DNA of 64,000 bases from Moringa oleifera. Taxonomy: Eukaryota > Streptophyta > Magnoliopsida > Brassicales > Moringaceae. Positions 1 to 11,479 of this stretch are shown in pieces. Position numbers and translations under genes: made by a program. Location of the stretch: positions 3,963,501 through 4,027,500 of the forward strand of contig JAJFZO010000882.1 in NCBI GenBank assembly GCA_021397835.1. Reading direction: 5' to 3'. The first letter of the stretch is position 1; every line of letters begins with the position of its first letter. The notes under the pieces were generated by a model that had not been told where the DNA came from, did no database searches, and saw only the letters and a list, made by a program, of their open reading frames with translations.

Positions 1-769
1 AGATAGATTAGATAGCTTGCTTAGGTTTACAGTCACTTGTACATCAACTTTTACCTGGCTCGTAATAATTGACTACTATCTAATGTTGGATAGCTTCTGA
101 AACTTGCAGTAGAATTAGGAGTGAGCCGCGTAAACTTGCTAAGGTTTATGTCTATTGGTATTTTAATGCATTATTATGCGTATTTTTGTGGCTTACTTAT
201 TATTAAGAATATGTACTAGATAAAGATAGCATAGATTTTCAGTAGGAAATTTTGTGTAGTGGAAAAAGGGATACAATTTGTTGTTTATTCATCTTTACAA
301 TGATTTGGATGATTATTCTAAGCTCCGTTGGTTTGTGGAATTGGTCTTTGGGATTTTCAGTTGCCTAAAATGTAGGGTTTGTAAACTTGGTTTACAAAGA
401 CTGCTTGAGCTCCACGGATTTTATTCCTCTGGTTGGAGAGAATTGCCAGGAATCCCTCCTTACTTTAAGAACTGGAGAAAGTTTGACTAAAGAGACCATG
501 TCTACTGTTAGATTGAAATCATGGAGGTATCGAGCAATGTAAAGGGCTCATGTGAGAATTTCTCTGCTTCTGTATTGTTTCTTTTGTTCCTGTCATGATT
601 TTTAAAGTTAAGTTATCTTGTTTCTGTTTGGTTGAAGATTTATGTGGCTCAAAGAATTACATATTTAGCATTCAAACAATATCTTCATTTTCAAAACTTT
701 GTTTTATTGGGTACTTGGGGTACTGGGAAGATGAGATAAATTTGATGGAGCTATGATAAGTAGAAAAGA

Positions 770-1405
770 AACTGATGAAGACTTAAAAGTCCTTCATCGA
801 TTTTACTTTTTCACTGGTCATGGTTTTGGCTTTGCCAAATTAAAGCATCCAATGCTATTAACACAATTGGAAAGCTTAGTTATGCCAAATCAAAAATCCA
901 CTGTTGTTATTGAGATCATTATGACCGAATCTTTTATGCACGATACTGGGTTCGGCTAAACCACATTCCATTTTGGTCCTTTTGTTTCCTGAGAAACATA
1001 TGTTTTTGATTTTTTTTTCCTATTTTATGTATTCTTTTCTCTTAATTGTATTGTCCCGGCACCTTTTTCTTTTTTTACTATTTGCAACTGTGAAATGAAT
1101 ATTAGGAAGAGATCCTGAGTGAGTTCATTTTTGCTTTTTTACTGGGCTTGGTTTTCGCATTGGTAGATTAAAAGCATCTGATGTTATAAACATAATTCGT
1201 AAGCACTGTTATGCCAAATGAGAAATCCAGTGTGGTCATTGAGTTCATTACGACTGAATCTTTTGTTCATGATACCTAGTCCAGCTAAAACCCATTGCAT
1301 TTTGGTGCTTTCTATTCCTTAAAAACATGTGTTTTTGAACGTTATTTTCTGTTCTATTTTATGTATTCTTTTTCTCTTAATTGTATTATTCTGGTACCCT
1401 TTTTA
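770..1405. repeat. Diverged direct duplication, offset about 329 bp
   Basis: Two copies, roughly 770-1070 and 1100-1405, share the same series of words in the same order: a TGGTTTTGGC/TGGTTTTCGC block, AAAGCATC, TTATGCCAAAT, ATCATTATGACCGAATC versus TTCATTACGACTGAATC, CATTTTGGT, and TATTTTATGTATTCTTT with TCTCTTAATTGTATT. TATGCCAAAT starts at 881 in the first copy and 1210 in the second. Both copies carry stops in all frames, so this is non-coding duplicated DNA. Confidence 0.8.
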
Positions 1406-1487
1406 ACTAATTGATGAATATTCATTAGGGATTCTGATTGATTAAAACCTATGGACTTGCTTTTCTTGGTTAATAGCTTATGGATAA

Positions 1488-1513
1488 ATATATATATATA
1501 TATATATATATAT
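1488..1513. repeat. (TA)n microsatellite
   Basis: An uninterrupted TA dinucleotide run of about 12 units. Confidence 0.95.
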
Positions 1514-2085
1514 TGTACTGAGGAAAATTAATTGGATTAAGGAGTTGTGGTTAGTTGGTGCTTACATGATTTCTGGTTCTTTTGGAGCTTATGGTGGTTC
1601 ATTTTACATACTGTTGAAAGACAAGGAATTATAGATAACCTAAATTGAAAATGGAAGCCTTTAGTGACCTTTCAATCTTTCTGTTTGGCTCCCAATCTGG
1701 GGATCTGTTTCAGATTTTCCAGAAAAGAATACACTTTTTGGGCAGGGCTTTGATTAATCAGATATATTAGCATGAAAAAGAAGTAATTAAGCTTTCTTCT
1801 GAAATAATTATTGCACGTTCCTTTTGTTCATTTCTCTTATTTCCCTGCCCACATAATAAGAAGAATGAAGAAAACAGAGAAAAGATAATTGACTGTAAAG
1901 TTCTTCCAAACATCATTCCACAGGATGACTACGGCAGACAAAAAACGATTTTGATCCTCAATTATTTGGTTCTGTATCTGTCTTTTTCTCTGAAGCTTGA
2001 ACTTTTACTTTACAGGTTCACATTGACCGGAGCTTCTGTTTTTTATTATTTTAGAGACAATTGAAATTTGGGTTCAGTGATTACA

Positions 2086-5000
2086 ATGGGTGATGATATT
2101 GAGGATTCCTTCACTAAGCCCCTTGGAAGATGGCCTGTTTTTTATTATGGTGTTGGGCACATGCTAAACGACATCACTGCCTCGTGTTGGTTTACTTATC
2201 TCTTATTGTTCTTGACAGATATTGGATTCTCCGCAAGGTGTGCCTCTAGTTGCTTTTTTTTTTTCTTTTTTCTTTCCTTTCTTGTGATAAGGCTTCTAAC
2301 TAAGATAGTTAACCCTTCATATAATTATGATAGTTTTTTCCTTCTTTATTTTTATTTGTTTTCCTTTTATTGTGTTCTTTTTTTTCTTCTCCATTCCTTT
2401 TTCCTTGTTCATTGGTATTTTGACTAGAAAGTTACCTTGAAAGACACATTTAGTTTACCCTATGTATGGTTGGATGTGGTGCTATCAGTGAGATCTGAAG
2501 ATTTCTTTGACAACTATGTGGTTCCTCAAAAGTAGATCTACTCTCCCTCAAGCTCTCTCCTCCTCACTTCCCCAACTTTGGTGGGCATAGGCACAGTTAA
2601 AGATAGAAAAGATCTGAGTTAGGGAGGAAGAGAGAAGGGAGGAACTTTCTATTCTCTTCAGTAAAGTTTACTTGTTATTCACTAGTAACATGAAGATATG
2701 ATGATTTAGGGGTGTTATGTTGTACTATGAGGATAAAAATGATAAACCAATGTTTGAATGATTTAGGCATTTTCTCTTATAAATAGATTTTTTTGGCATT
2801 TTCATATTAAGTTAGAATGTACCATCGTGTACTCTTCAATCCTGCAATGGAAGTATTTGGGGGAGGGAGGGGGGAATTCAGCTTGCCTGGCCTTGTTCTG
2901 CTCATCTGTGAGATGGTGTAAGACCGTGAACAAGTATCCAAGTTTTTCTGAACTTCTTTAATTATGTTCGTAAGTCAGTTTTCACTTCTGGCATACTGTT
3001 TTTTTTTTTTTTTCCCAACTTCGTAACTCTTTTTTTTTTTTTGGTGTATAATCTATTTTCTTGCGGTGTACTGCTTCTGTGTTATGAATGTAAACCAGTT
3101 ATTCTATTTTAGTTTTTCTGTGTGTGTTTTTAACTTTGTAGTTTATTCATGTTATTTCATAGGGATGCTGCCTCTGTTATGCTGTCAGGTCAGATAGCTG
3201 ATGGATTTGCAACAATATTTGCTGGTGAATTGGTATTTAAAACTAAATGTCTCAGATATATGATTTTCTTTGGGCAATAGATGTCATCTAGAACTGGTCT
3301 TATTTGGGCTTCCTTTTCTTCCAGGATTGACATTGTGTGATCTAAATCTTGTTGTAGAGGCTTCTCGAAACTGTTCATGACATGGGAATTCTCAAAACAA
3401 CTGAGGTTTATATGAAAGATATTAATTCAAGCAAATAAATTGAAAACTTCATTTAGTGTAACAGTTGAGTTTACTTAAAGATTTTGTATGTAACTTTTGG
3501 ATGCTGTTTTTCACCAAGGATCATTTAAATGTGGATATAAAATGATATAATGGACTTCCCTAGTCTCCATTTGGCATGTCCTCTTTTGGATTTTTCATAA
3601 ATCTTACGTTCGCATGTTACTGCTTTGTTGTTTATTTGTTTGCATTACTTTACAATGCTCTAGATGTTTTCTTTCACTTTTTATATAGTCTGGGAAAAAT
3701 AGCAGGAACTTTCTTCAATTGATGTTTCTGTTTATGCATCTGCTCAAGTTAGCAGTGGTTTATGCATGAAAAGTTAATGTCAACAAATTAAATGACATTT
3801 TGTTGTGAATGGCCCTCCCAATCCTTGATAACTATTTAATATCCTTAAAATATATCTCAAACACACTTCATAGCTACTTGATGCAATTGTGTACAGTAGC
3901 AAGAATGTGATGGAGCATTTCTTTGTTATATCAAATCTATGCTATAACAACCATGGTTTTGATATGCAGTGAATCTGTACCCCACAATTGAAGTTGGTGA
4001 TATTTATGTTTATTTTCTTCTTGTGCTTTTTGGGAATAATCCTTTCTCTTTGTCTCCTTTGCACCTGATAGATAGACAGGTTTGGACATTTCAAGATATG
4101 GCATGGTGCCGGATCTGTATTGGTTGCTGTATCATTTTCTTCAGTTTTTGGTGGTTGCTTGCCCTGTAAAATCCTCCAAACCCATTCATCAACAATGGAA
4201 ACTATCTCGTATAGTGTCTTTGCTGCAATCTTTAATGTGGGCTGGGCTGCTGCTCAAGTTTCACACATGTAATGAACTCTGTCTTAATTTCTGCTTCTAG
4301 AAATTTGCATAGCATTCTTTCAGCAGAGAAAAGGAGAGTGGCATTTTTTTTTCTGTACAATCTCAGGATTTTCTTTATGTATCTGCCTTCTAGAAATGCT
4401 GCACTCTGTTATTGGTAAGGATAGCTGAGTACAATCTGCAATAAGATTGATTTTCGGTTGAAGAACACTGGATTCTTCATTATGTTCATTAATGTATAAT
4501 TTACATTTAGCCCTGTTTGTTTCCCATGTATCTACCATTTATACCTTACAGGCTCCATTGATGACATTACATATCATAGAGCATTAAGGGGCATGCAACA
4601 AAGTCTTCTCTCATTCTCGCCTTCATTTGAGACGAAAACAAGAAAGCGCATATACGTCCAGCTAGACATGGGAATATATTGATCACTTATACGGTTGACC
4701 CTAATTGTTTTATTTTTTATTTTCTTTAGGTCCATGGTAAATTGTATCTCGCTGAATTCCACAAGCAGAGTAGTGCTGTCAAGCTGTCGAAATGCGTTTA
4801 CAATGGTCAAATCTTTTCAATATTGATTTCTTACAAATTTTGTGTGCATCTATATTTAGGATAACTAAGGTGGTGTCCAATTTTCTGTTACGTGCTACAG
4901 GTTGCCAACCTCAGCCTATATGCAATTGCTTTAATGGTGTTTGGTTTCACTAAAGCAAGAACACATGCTGATATTGAAAATCAGGTTTGCCTATTTAACC

Positions 5001-7655
5001 AAGTTTGAACCTGCCTCATAAGAACCTTCTTTGGGCTAGTGATTATTATGTTCGTCCCAAATTTGCAGTATCGCTTGATTGCATATTCATCAATTTTTAT
5101 TGGATGCTGCTTTGTGGGCATATTTCATCTTGGCACCAAAGAACCAGGGTATGCTAGATATTCTGACTTCTTTTTTTTTTTTTTTTTCAAATTGATGCGT
5201 TTGGAAAAGTTTATGACACTCTGCTGGCATGTTAGAAGGCTAATGTTTACTTCATAATTAGAAAATCAAATTTCTTATTATCTAAATCTTTTTCTGGGGC
5301 TTTACTGTATCTGAAGCATGATTATCTGTGAGCTTTACTAACTATGAATCCAATTCTTGTTGGCTTCTCAATTGTCCTTCAAAAGCCTTTGTTTTCATTA
5401 AAATAAAACATGACAGCCCTGTTATGACATGTTCCCCCTCTAGATAATTGGAACTATCTTTAGTTTCTTTGACTTCGATAAGATTTCAATGCATCTTCTT
5501 AGTTTTACTTGGAATTTTCATGCGTACATTGATAGCTTGTAATACTGGATAATTCATAATTTTCTCGTATTTAGATTAAAGATAGCTGTACGAGTAAATG
5601 GTCATTCAAGGATATCATGGGTTTACTGGTTCAAGAAAGTTTTGTACTACCAAGTTGCTCTTGTTTATATGCTGACCAGACTGGTACTCAATGTCTCCCA
5701 GGTCAGCATTTATTTCCTCTATTTTCTGTAGTGCTTATCTCATAGGAGTACTTTTCTTTCTTCTTATTTCTCTTTTTCTTTCTTTTATTGCTACAATGTG
5801 TATGTGTACCAAGGATATCACGATCATGCAGAAAGAATCCTTGCTGGGCAGAAACATTAATGCACTATTAACTTCCTTAAGGACAGGTCACAAGTCGTGC
5901 AAGAAATTCTTTTTTTTTTTTTGTTTGTTTTTCTAACGTCAATATGGCTTTTTTTTTTTGGAAGGCATATCTTGCATTCTATATTATTGATGACTTGAGA
6001 ATGGCCCAATCAGCGAAAGCTTTGGTAGGTACACAGACCTTACCAGCAATTAAATATTTGCCAAAATTTATAAAACCTTAAAGAGAGTTTGATTTAAAGA
6101 TGAGTACATGACTTACGATACTGTCTGATTGATGGATTAGATTCCTGCCATCATCTACATTTGCAGCTTCATCGTATCTCTCATTCTCCAGGTCGTACTC
6201 TGTTTCTGAAATTCTAAATATGATTCATATGCATCCTTTACCCCGTTCATATATTAACCGCCAGATATCCACATTGTAGGAGATTCCATGGAACGGCCGA
6301 CGGCTGAAGGCCTATTATTTTGCTGGAGGCATTCTTTGGATGTTTTGTGGTGCCGCAATCCTTCTTTTACCTAGAAGCATGAGTGCTGTAATGTATGGAA
6401 TATCTATATTTGTCGGCATTGCGAATGCACTAATGACGGTATGATGTAGAATTCTGTGCTGTTTTCTTTTATTTTGTTCCGTGCAATGTCCACTTCTATT
6501 GTACTTAGCTGAATACATAGAAACGGGCTATACTAATTTATTTGGCCTGTAGTAAAGATGCCATTTGACTTGTTGGGAAATCCTTACTGGGATGGTGCTA
6601 GGCCTCGGGAATTTGCTTTACAAATATGGTATTTTTTTTTTCTTTTTTTGCTTTTTGTTGCTGTCTCCATCTAAAATATTTTGTGAACCAATGATAGGTT
6701 ACAGCTGTTAGCATGCAGAGCGTTTTAATTGGTGAAGCCTTCAATGGATGTGCATTTGTTTGTGGATCATTGAGCTTTTTGGAAAAAGTTTCATGTGGGC
6801 TGGTCCTGTATGTTCTTCAGTCTTATCAAAGTAAGTTGTTCTCCGATTACAATGTCCACACAGCTCCCATTTTCAACCTATCTGAAAAAAAAGATAAAAC
6901 TATTGATTTTTTGTCTAGAACTTTGCAGGTAGTATATTTGACACTAAAAAAAGAAAAAAAGAAAAAGAGCCTTTTCTTTTTATCTCTCCTTCTTTTCCAT
7001 TTTTAGTTGTAATTCTTTTTCTATATATTTATCTCATATTCTATGAGTAAAGAACATGCTTGGAGGAAGTATACCTTTCATATTTTATATTTTCCCAAGG
7101 CATGAGCATGGTAAATTTTAGGCATGCCGTCTAGCACTTTAAGGAAGAACTCATGCCTAATAATTTGGCATGATATATTAGGATTTTATCTGCTATATCA
7201 ACAAATTTTTGCTGCATGAAACAAGAATTTGTAAGAGCTGATGATCTAAGTTTATTTCGGTTTTCAATTGTTTAGTTGAAACAAATTGCCTTTGGCTCTG
7301 AATTTATATGCAGAGCATCTTATAATAACTACTGTGACTGAAGTTTGCATTGCCTTTATCTTGCTCTCTAGAGCTCATTAGTTAGACACCATTTCATTTT
7401 TGGCTTCTAAAAAAATCTTAAAGGAGTTCTTTAATGGATGAAGCTCTACGAAAATATCTTGACACGATACGGTTCGATGCAGGTATGTCTCCAAAAGTCC
7501 AGATAAGCAATTCAACGCAAGTTTCTTTTTCAGTTACAAGATATGGCTTGGGCCTTTTTCCGGCAGTTTGTTCACTTGTTGGGGTGGCTGTTACATACAC
7601 CATGAGGCTCCATCCCCCTCTTTCAAAACCTCTGGTGGAGCCTCTCCTAGAATGA
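2086..7655 (+). CDS. MFSD12-like major facilitator superfamily transporter
   Basis: Twelve coding exons give a 453-aa polytopic membrane protein: 2086-2237, 3163-3232, 4072-4268, 4730-4805, 4901-4984, 5069-5148, 5575-5701, 5965-6024, 6141-6191, 6280-6438, 6698-6830, 7483-7655. All introns are GT-AG and all phases join. The ATG at 2086 (MGDDIEDSF) is used because the frame's TTG at 2068 is not a normal start. The N-terminal segment PLGRWPVFYYGVGHMLND and the repeated hydrophobic helices, followed by a soluble tail ending KPLVEPLLE, are typical of plant relatives of animal MFSD12. Animal MFSD12 is needed for cysteine import into lysosomes and melanosomes. The plant substrate is not known, so only the transporter family is called. 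The 5' leader and 3' UTR limits are not determined. Confidence 0.9.
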
Positions 7656-9013
7656 TAAAGAGGCTGTGAGCAGCTAGCAACAAGTAGACATGGAGAAAAC
7701 TCCTCAATGACCTGATAAGTCTGCTCCCGGGAAAGATGGGACATTTGATAAAGATCCTAAACCAAAGTTGCAGGATCTTTTTTTTTTTCCCCTAAAAGAA
7801 AAAATTTGCCCACTTTCTGGTAAAGGATCTCTGTTGTACCAGTGGGCATAGAAACATATCAACATTATTTACAAGACTTTCACTCGTAAGGTTCAATCAA
7901 ATGTTGCAGGATGTAAAATCTGAAGAATGTATACTAGGAAACCGTGAAAGTAATATTATGAATTCATTTAATTAAAGATGTGATCAATGTCTTATCAGTT
8001 ACCAAATTAGATATAAGCTGTAACATTCTTTTACATTTGATTTGTCTACTTTATTTCTTTATGTCAAACAACAGAGAAGTCTAAAGCCTGGACAAGCATA
8101 TGAGATTTTTGCTGACTTACTTCGACTGGGAAAAATTAATATATTTCATCAAGTGACACTTCCAGTTTTTGGGTTCCCTCCTAGGTTTAAAGTTCTTTAT
8201 CTGCTCAGGTACATGTCTTTTGATCAATTTTAAGCTACTTTGATTGTTGAAGCTAAGAATATTAGTAGAATATCCAAATAGATAATGTAACTGTGATGAT
8301 TGCAGGATGATGATAGGCAGAACTATAGCATGTTTGAGGAGTTGTTATGAGATTAAAAAATTATCAAATCTGAGAATCCCCGATGTGCTGGACCTTTGCC
8401 TTGCAGTATTCCGTTTCTAGCCTGCTGCAGCTTAGGTTTTTACAGGTTCTGCAGGATCACAAGGACAATGGATACTAATCCATGTTGATATAGGATGGCT
8501 CTTGAGTTGAGCCTGGGTGACACTCCACTTTGATTCATCGTGATATCTGCTGTGCATTGAGAAACTCAATCCTAATGGTTAAATGCTTGATCGTTTTTGG
8601 AAATTGCTATGGGAATCAAAGCTCCTCCTCCCTTCTTTCTCCACTGTGTTTCATGTGGGGCTTGTCTCTATCTTAATGGCTAAATGCTTAATTTTGTATC
8701 AAATCATATAGATCCACACTTAATGGGATATATTTATAAAAGCATACCAGGCAGCATAGACAGAAATTAGATATAATAAAAGATAATATATGCTCATATG
8801 AATAAGGCCCTGAAAAGAAGGCTGAGTGCTTCAACTGCTAAACTTTCTGCATAAACAGATTGTAAAGATAATAACACGTACAACCATTACATGCATAATA
8901 AAATGTGTGGTTGGAGTAAGATAAGAATGAACAGAGTAGAAGGTGTATTTGGTTAAAATGTGTGCATTTGGGAGGCAATACCAATGACAGTCTGCACTTC
9001 TTTGTACCAAAGC
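7656..9013. other. 3' region of the MFS gene and intergenic DNA
   Basis: No coding frame is supported. The first several hundred bases probably include the 3' UTR of the upstream transporter gene. Short open frames around 8042-8233 do not start with ATG or resemble a family. Confidence 0.5.
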
Positions 9014-9529
9014 CTAGATAGTTAAGCGCAGAACAGGCTTTTTCCGCGAACTTATAGGTGGTTCCTTCTTGAACTTGATCAAATGGCTCAAAACTTTGAC
9101 ATACCGACTCATCATCCCTCTTAGCTTGATTCCATGCACACCCTCCTTCGGTTGCTTCCTCACCACTTGAAGGTGCTGCTCTTCCTGCGTGAAGTGTTGC
9201 CCAAGTGAGCTCCTGCCTCTGCTCTGATCTTCACCTGACTCGCCTATCGCTTTCTCATCACCCTTGATCAGTTGCTTCAAGCTCTTACGATCACTCTCTT
9301 CTTCTTGTTCGACTTTGGTGGGGAGACATTCCTTTCCTAATTCCTCGACTTGTGCAGGAGAAAGCTGATCTTCCCCCCAATCAGGCAGAGTTTTCAGAGG
9401 AATTTCCCTACTTAATGGTGAACCTATTGCCGGATCCCAATCAGAGTGTTTCACAGTGGATGGCTTTCTGGTTCTCTTTGACATGGTAATATCATAGGGC
9501 CGTTTCTTCAAATTGAACTCACTTCCCAT
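9014..9529 (-). CDS. Small basic plant protein of unknown function
   Basis: A single open frame of 171 codons starts with ATG at 9529 (MGSEFNLKKRPYD) and ends with TAG at 9014-9016. The protein is hydrophilic, rich in Lys, Arg, Glu and Ser, and has no signal peptide or membrane segment. The most distinctive part is the C-terminus, GMMSRYVKVLSHLIKFKK followed by KKPVLRLTI. I recall similar C-termini in uncharacterised plant proteins, but I cannot name a domain. The acidic, low-complexity middle suggests disorder. A second in-frame Met at residue 16 is an alternative start. The length, ATG start and conserved-looking tail argue for a real gene; function is unknown. Confidence 0.6.
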   Translation of the reverse strand: MGSEFNLKKRPYDITMSKRTRKPSTVKHSDWDPAIGSPLSREIPLKTLPDWGEDQLSPAQVEELGKECLPTKVEQEEESDRKSLKQLIKGDEKAIGESGEDQSRGRSSLGQHFTQEEQHLQVVRKQPKEGVHGIKLRGMMSRYVKVLSHLIKFKKEPPISSRKKPVLRLTI

Positions 9530-11479
9530 CCTTGTAGAGAGGCAAAGAATGCGGTGCCACTAGTTGAATAAAACATCGCCAGGAAGCATAACAGGGGGAA
9601 AAAAAATCGGTGATGGGAGTTTGCTTAGTGAGGAATTAAGAGTCAGTTTAAAGGCCTCTAAAAAGTTGAAATGTCTGTTTTCGCAAGGTCGACCTCTCTC
9701 AACTGAAAGATTAAGGCTCCTACTAGAATTAAGAGCAGAAGTTGAAGTGGTACCAAACGCCTACCAATTTTGATGTTTTCAGTCTTGAGCAACGCTAGAT
9801 TCAACGATGAATGGAAAGAGATAGTAATTTGATAACCAGCCCGGTGCTTTTCTTCATCATCTTGTGTTAGGTCATGTCATCAACTGAATTATTTTTACCA
9901 CTCCTTTGTGGGTAGGTGACTTTCATAGTTTTGGTCCTAGTTAGCTGTAAGTTTTGAAGGTCGAGAGTCCCATCTTCACCAGGCCAACCCAACCTAATTC
10001 ATGGGAAATTCACTTGGTGACCTTACCCTTCCAACACGCCTCCTCATCATTTTAGTAGGCATTGATGTGCTTTACCTGGTCAGGAGCAAATACCATAAGA
10101 CAAATCCATTATGATTATGTAATGCAGTGAACAACCAATGAACAAGGAGCGAAGAATGCAGTGAATAACCATTGTAGCTTGTTTTACCACAAGTTCTTCA
10201 CTATAACTTAAATTGCAAACCAATTAAGCAAGCCGCAAAAGGAAAGTAAATATGTGATAACATATAAAGAAATTTAGCAATAATAACTGCAAAAATATTT
10301 TGATTGATCCAGTGAGGGCAGGCTGGAAGAGTGAGAGTTCATTTTCTCAAATCAGCTAATGACAGACTTTCTTACAAAAAGGAATGCTTTTAGTGATTTG
10401 CTAACTTTTCTTTTGTTGTTATTTTGGTTAATCCATTGATCACTGCATTCTCTTCCAAGAGACTCAACAAACCAATTAATCATTATTTACTGTGCACAAG
10501 TATAAAGATATACTTCCCAAATGTTCCTATCAGCTTATTATTTGTACAAAAAGGAAAAAAAAAATGATGATCATCAATGACCTTACTCTTTGTCTTTTAG
10601 TTTTTCCTCAAAAAAATAATGACTTTGTGCTTCTTGCAGTTTGGGACTAGCTTTTGTTGTTTTTATTATTTTATTTATGTGATCCGTAAGATGGGATTAA
10701 GTTTCTGATGTTTTCTTCTTATATGAGTTTGTGAATTATTTGCTTTGAGATGATGTTTGCACTGAATTAGATTAAGTGGTAAAATACAAAATATGAAGTA
10801 CAGAACAGTCCCAGCCACTGGCTACAGGAGATGCTGCTCCTAATACTATAACTTAAATCCTGATTAGTCCACAGGAAATTGACTAAGAGCTCACTCTTGT
10901 ATGGCCTCTGTCACTGCCCACACTTACATGCTACTGCAACTTCACCATTCACAGCCATATCTCCTGGCAGAATAAACATTCAAATGCCAAAGCCACCCTC
11001 ACCAAAGCCTAGGACCTAAAGGGACAACGGACTTTCTGTGATGCACCCACTATGAAGGAGCGGGCAAAGATATCTTCCTTTGAAAGATGAAAAGCTGGTT
11101 CTTGCTTTATGATTCCTGATACACATGAACACAAGAATCGATTTTCAAGAAAGTCACAGGCTTTGTCCTTATTAGAAACTTGGGAAGCAGAGCCTCTTGT
11201 ATTGTCTTACTTCGTCTTTCATAATGGCAAAAGTTAACCAAAGGAATCAAGTTAACTTGAGCTCCTCTTCTTTGCAACTGCAGATCTCAAAACCAAAAAG
11301 CAGAGTACATCCCCCGTTTGACAGCTGTCGATTTCTGCAAGAATAAAGGAAAAACCCTCCCCGATGTCTCATTGAGATTCGACAGCGACCTTTCTCTCTC
11401 ACGCCATAACTCATGCTCTACCAGGTTACAAGGGCCATGTTGAAAGTAGTGTTGCATTCGCAGCTGCACGGCCTGCGGA
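9530..11479. other. Intergenic region with no supported gene
   Basis: This is the divergent interval between the small basic protein gene and the DUF936 gene, so it should contain both promoters. No conserved coding frame was seen. GC content rises close to 11480, as is common just upstream of a plant start codon. Confidence 0.5.

Larger units (their letters stand above)
1..2085. other. Upstream region of the MFS gene; no supported gene
   Basis: No reading frame here resembles a known protein; the short open frames start at TTG, GTG or CTG. The stretch probably contains the promoter and 5' leader (possibly with a leader intron) of the downstream MFS gene, because a pyrimidine-rich segment followed by TTAG lies close to the start codon. 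It also holds a diverged direct duplication and a TA microsatellite, both listed separately. Confidence 0.5.

Noticed and set aside
753..959. 68-codon frame in the first copy of the direct duplication
   Set aside because: The start at 753 is an ATG, but the second copy of the duplication does not keep the frame and no homologue is recognised.
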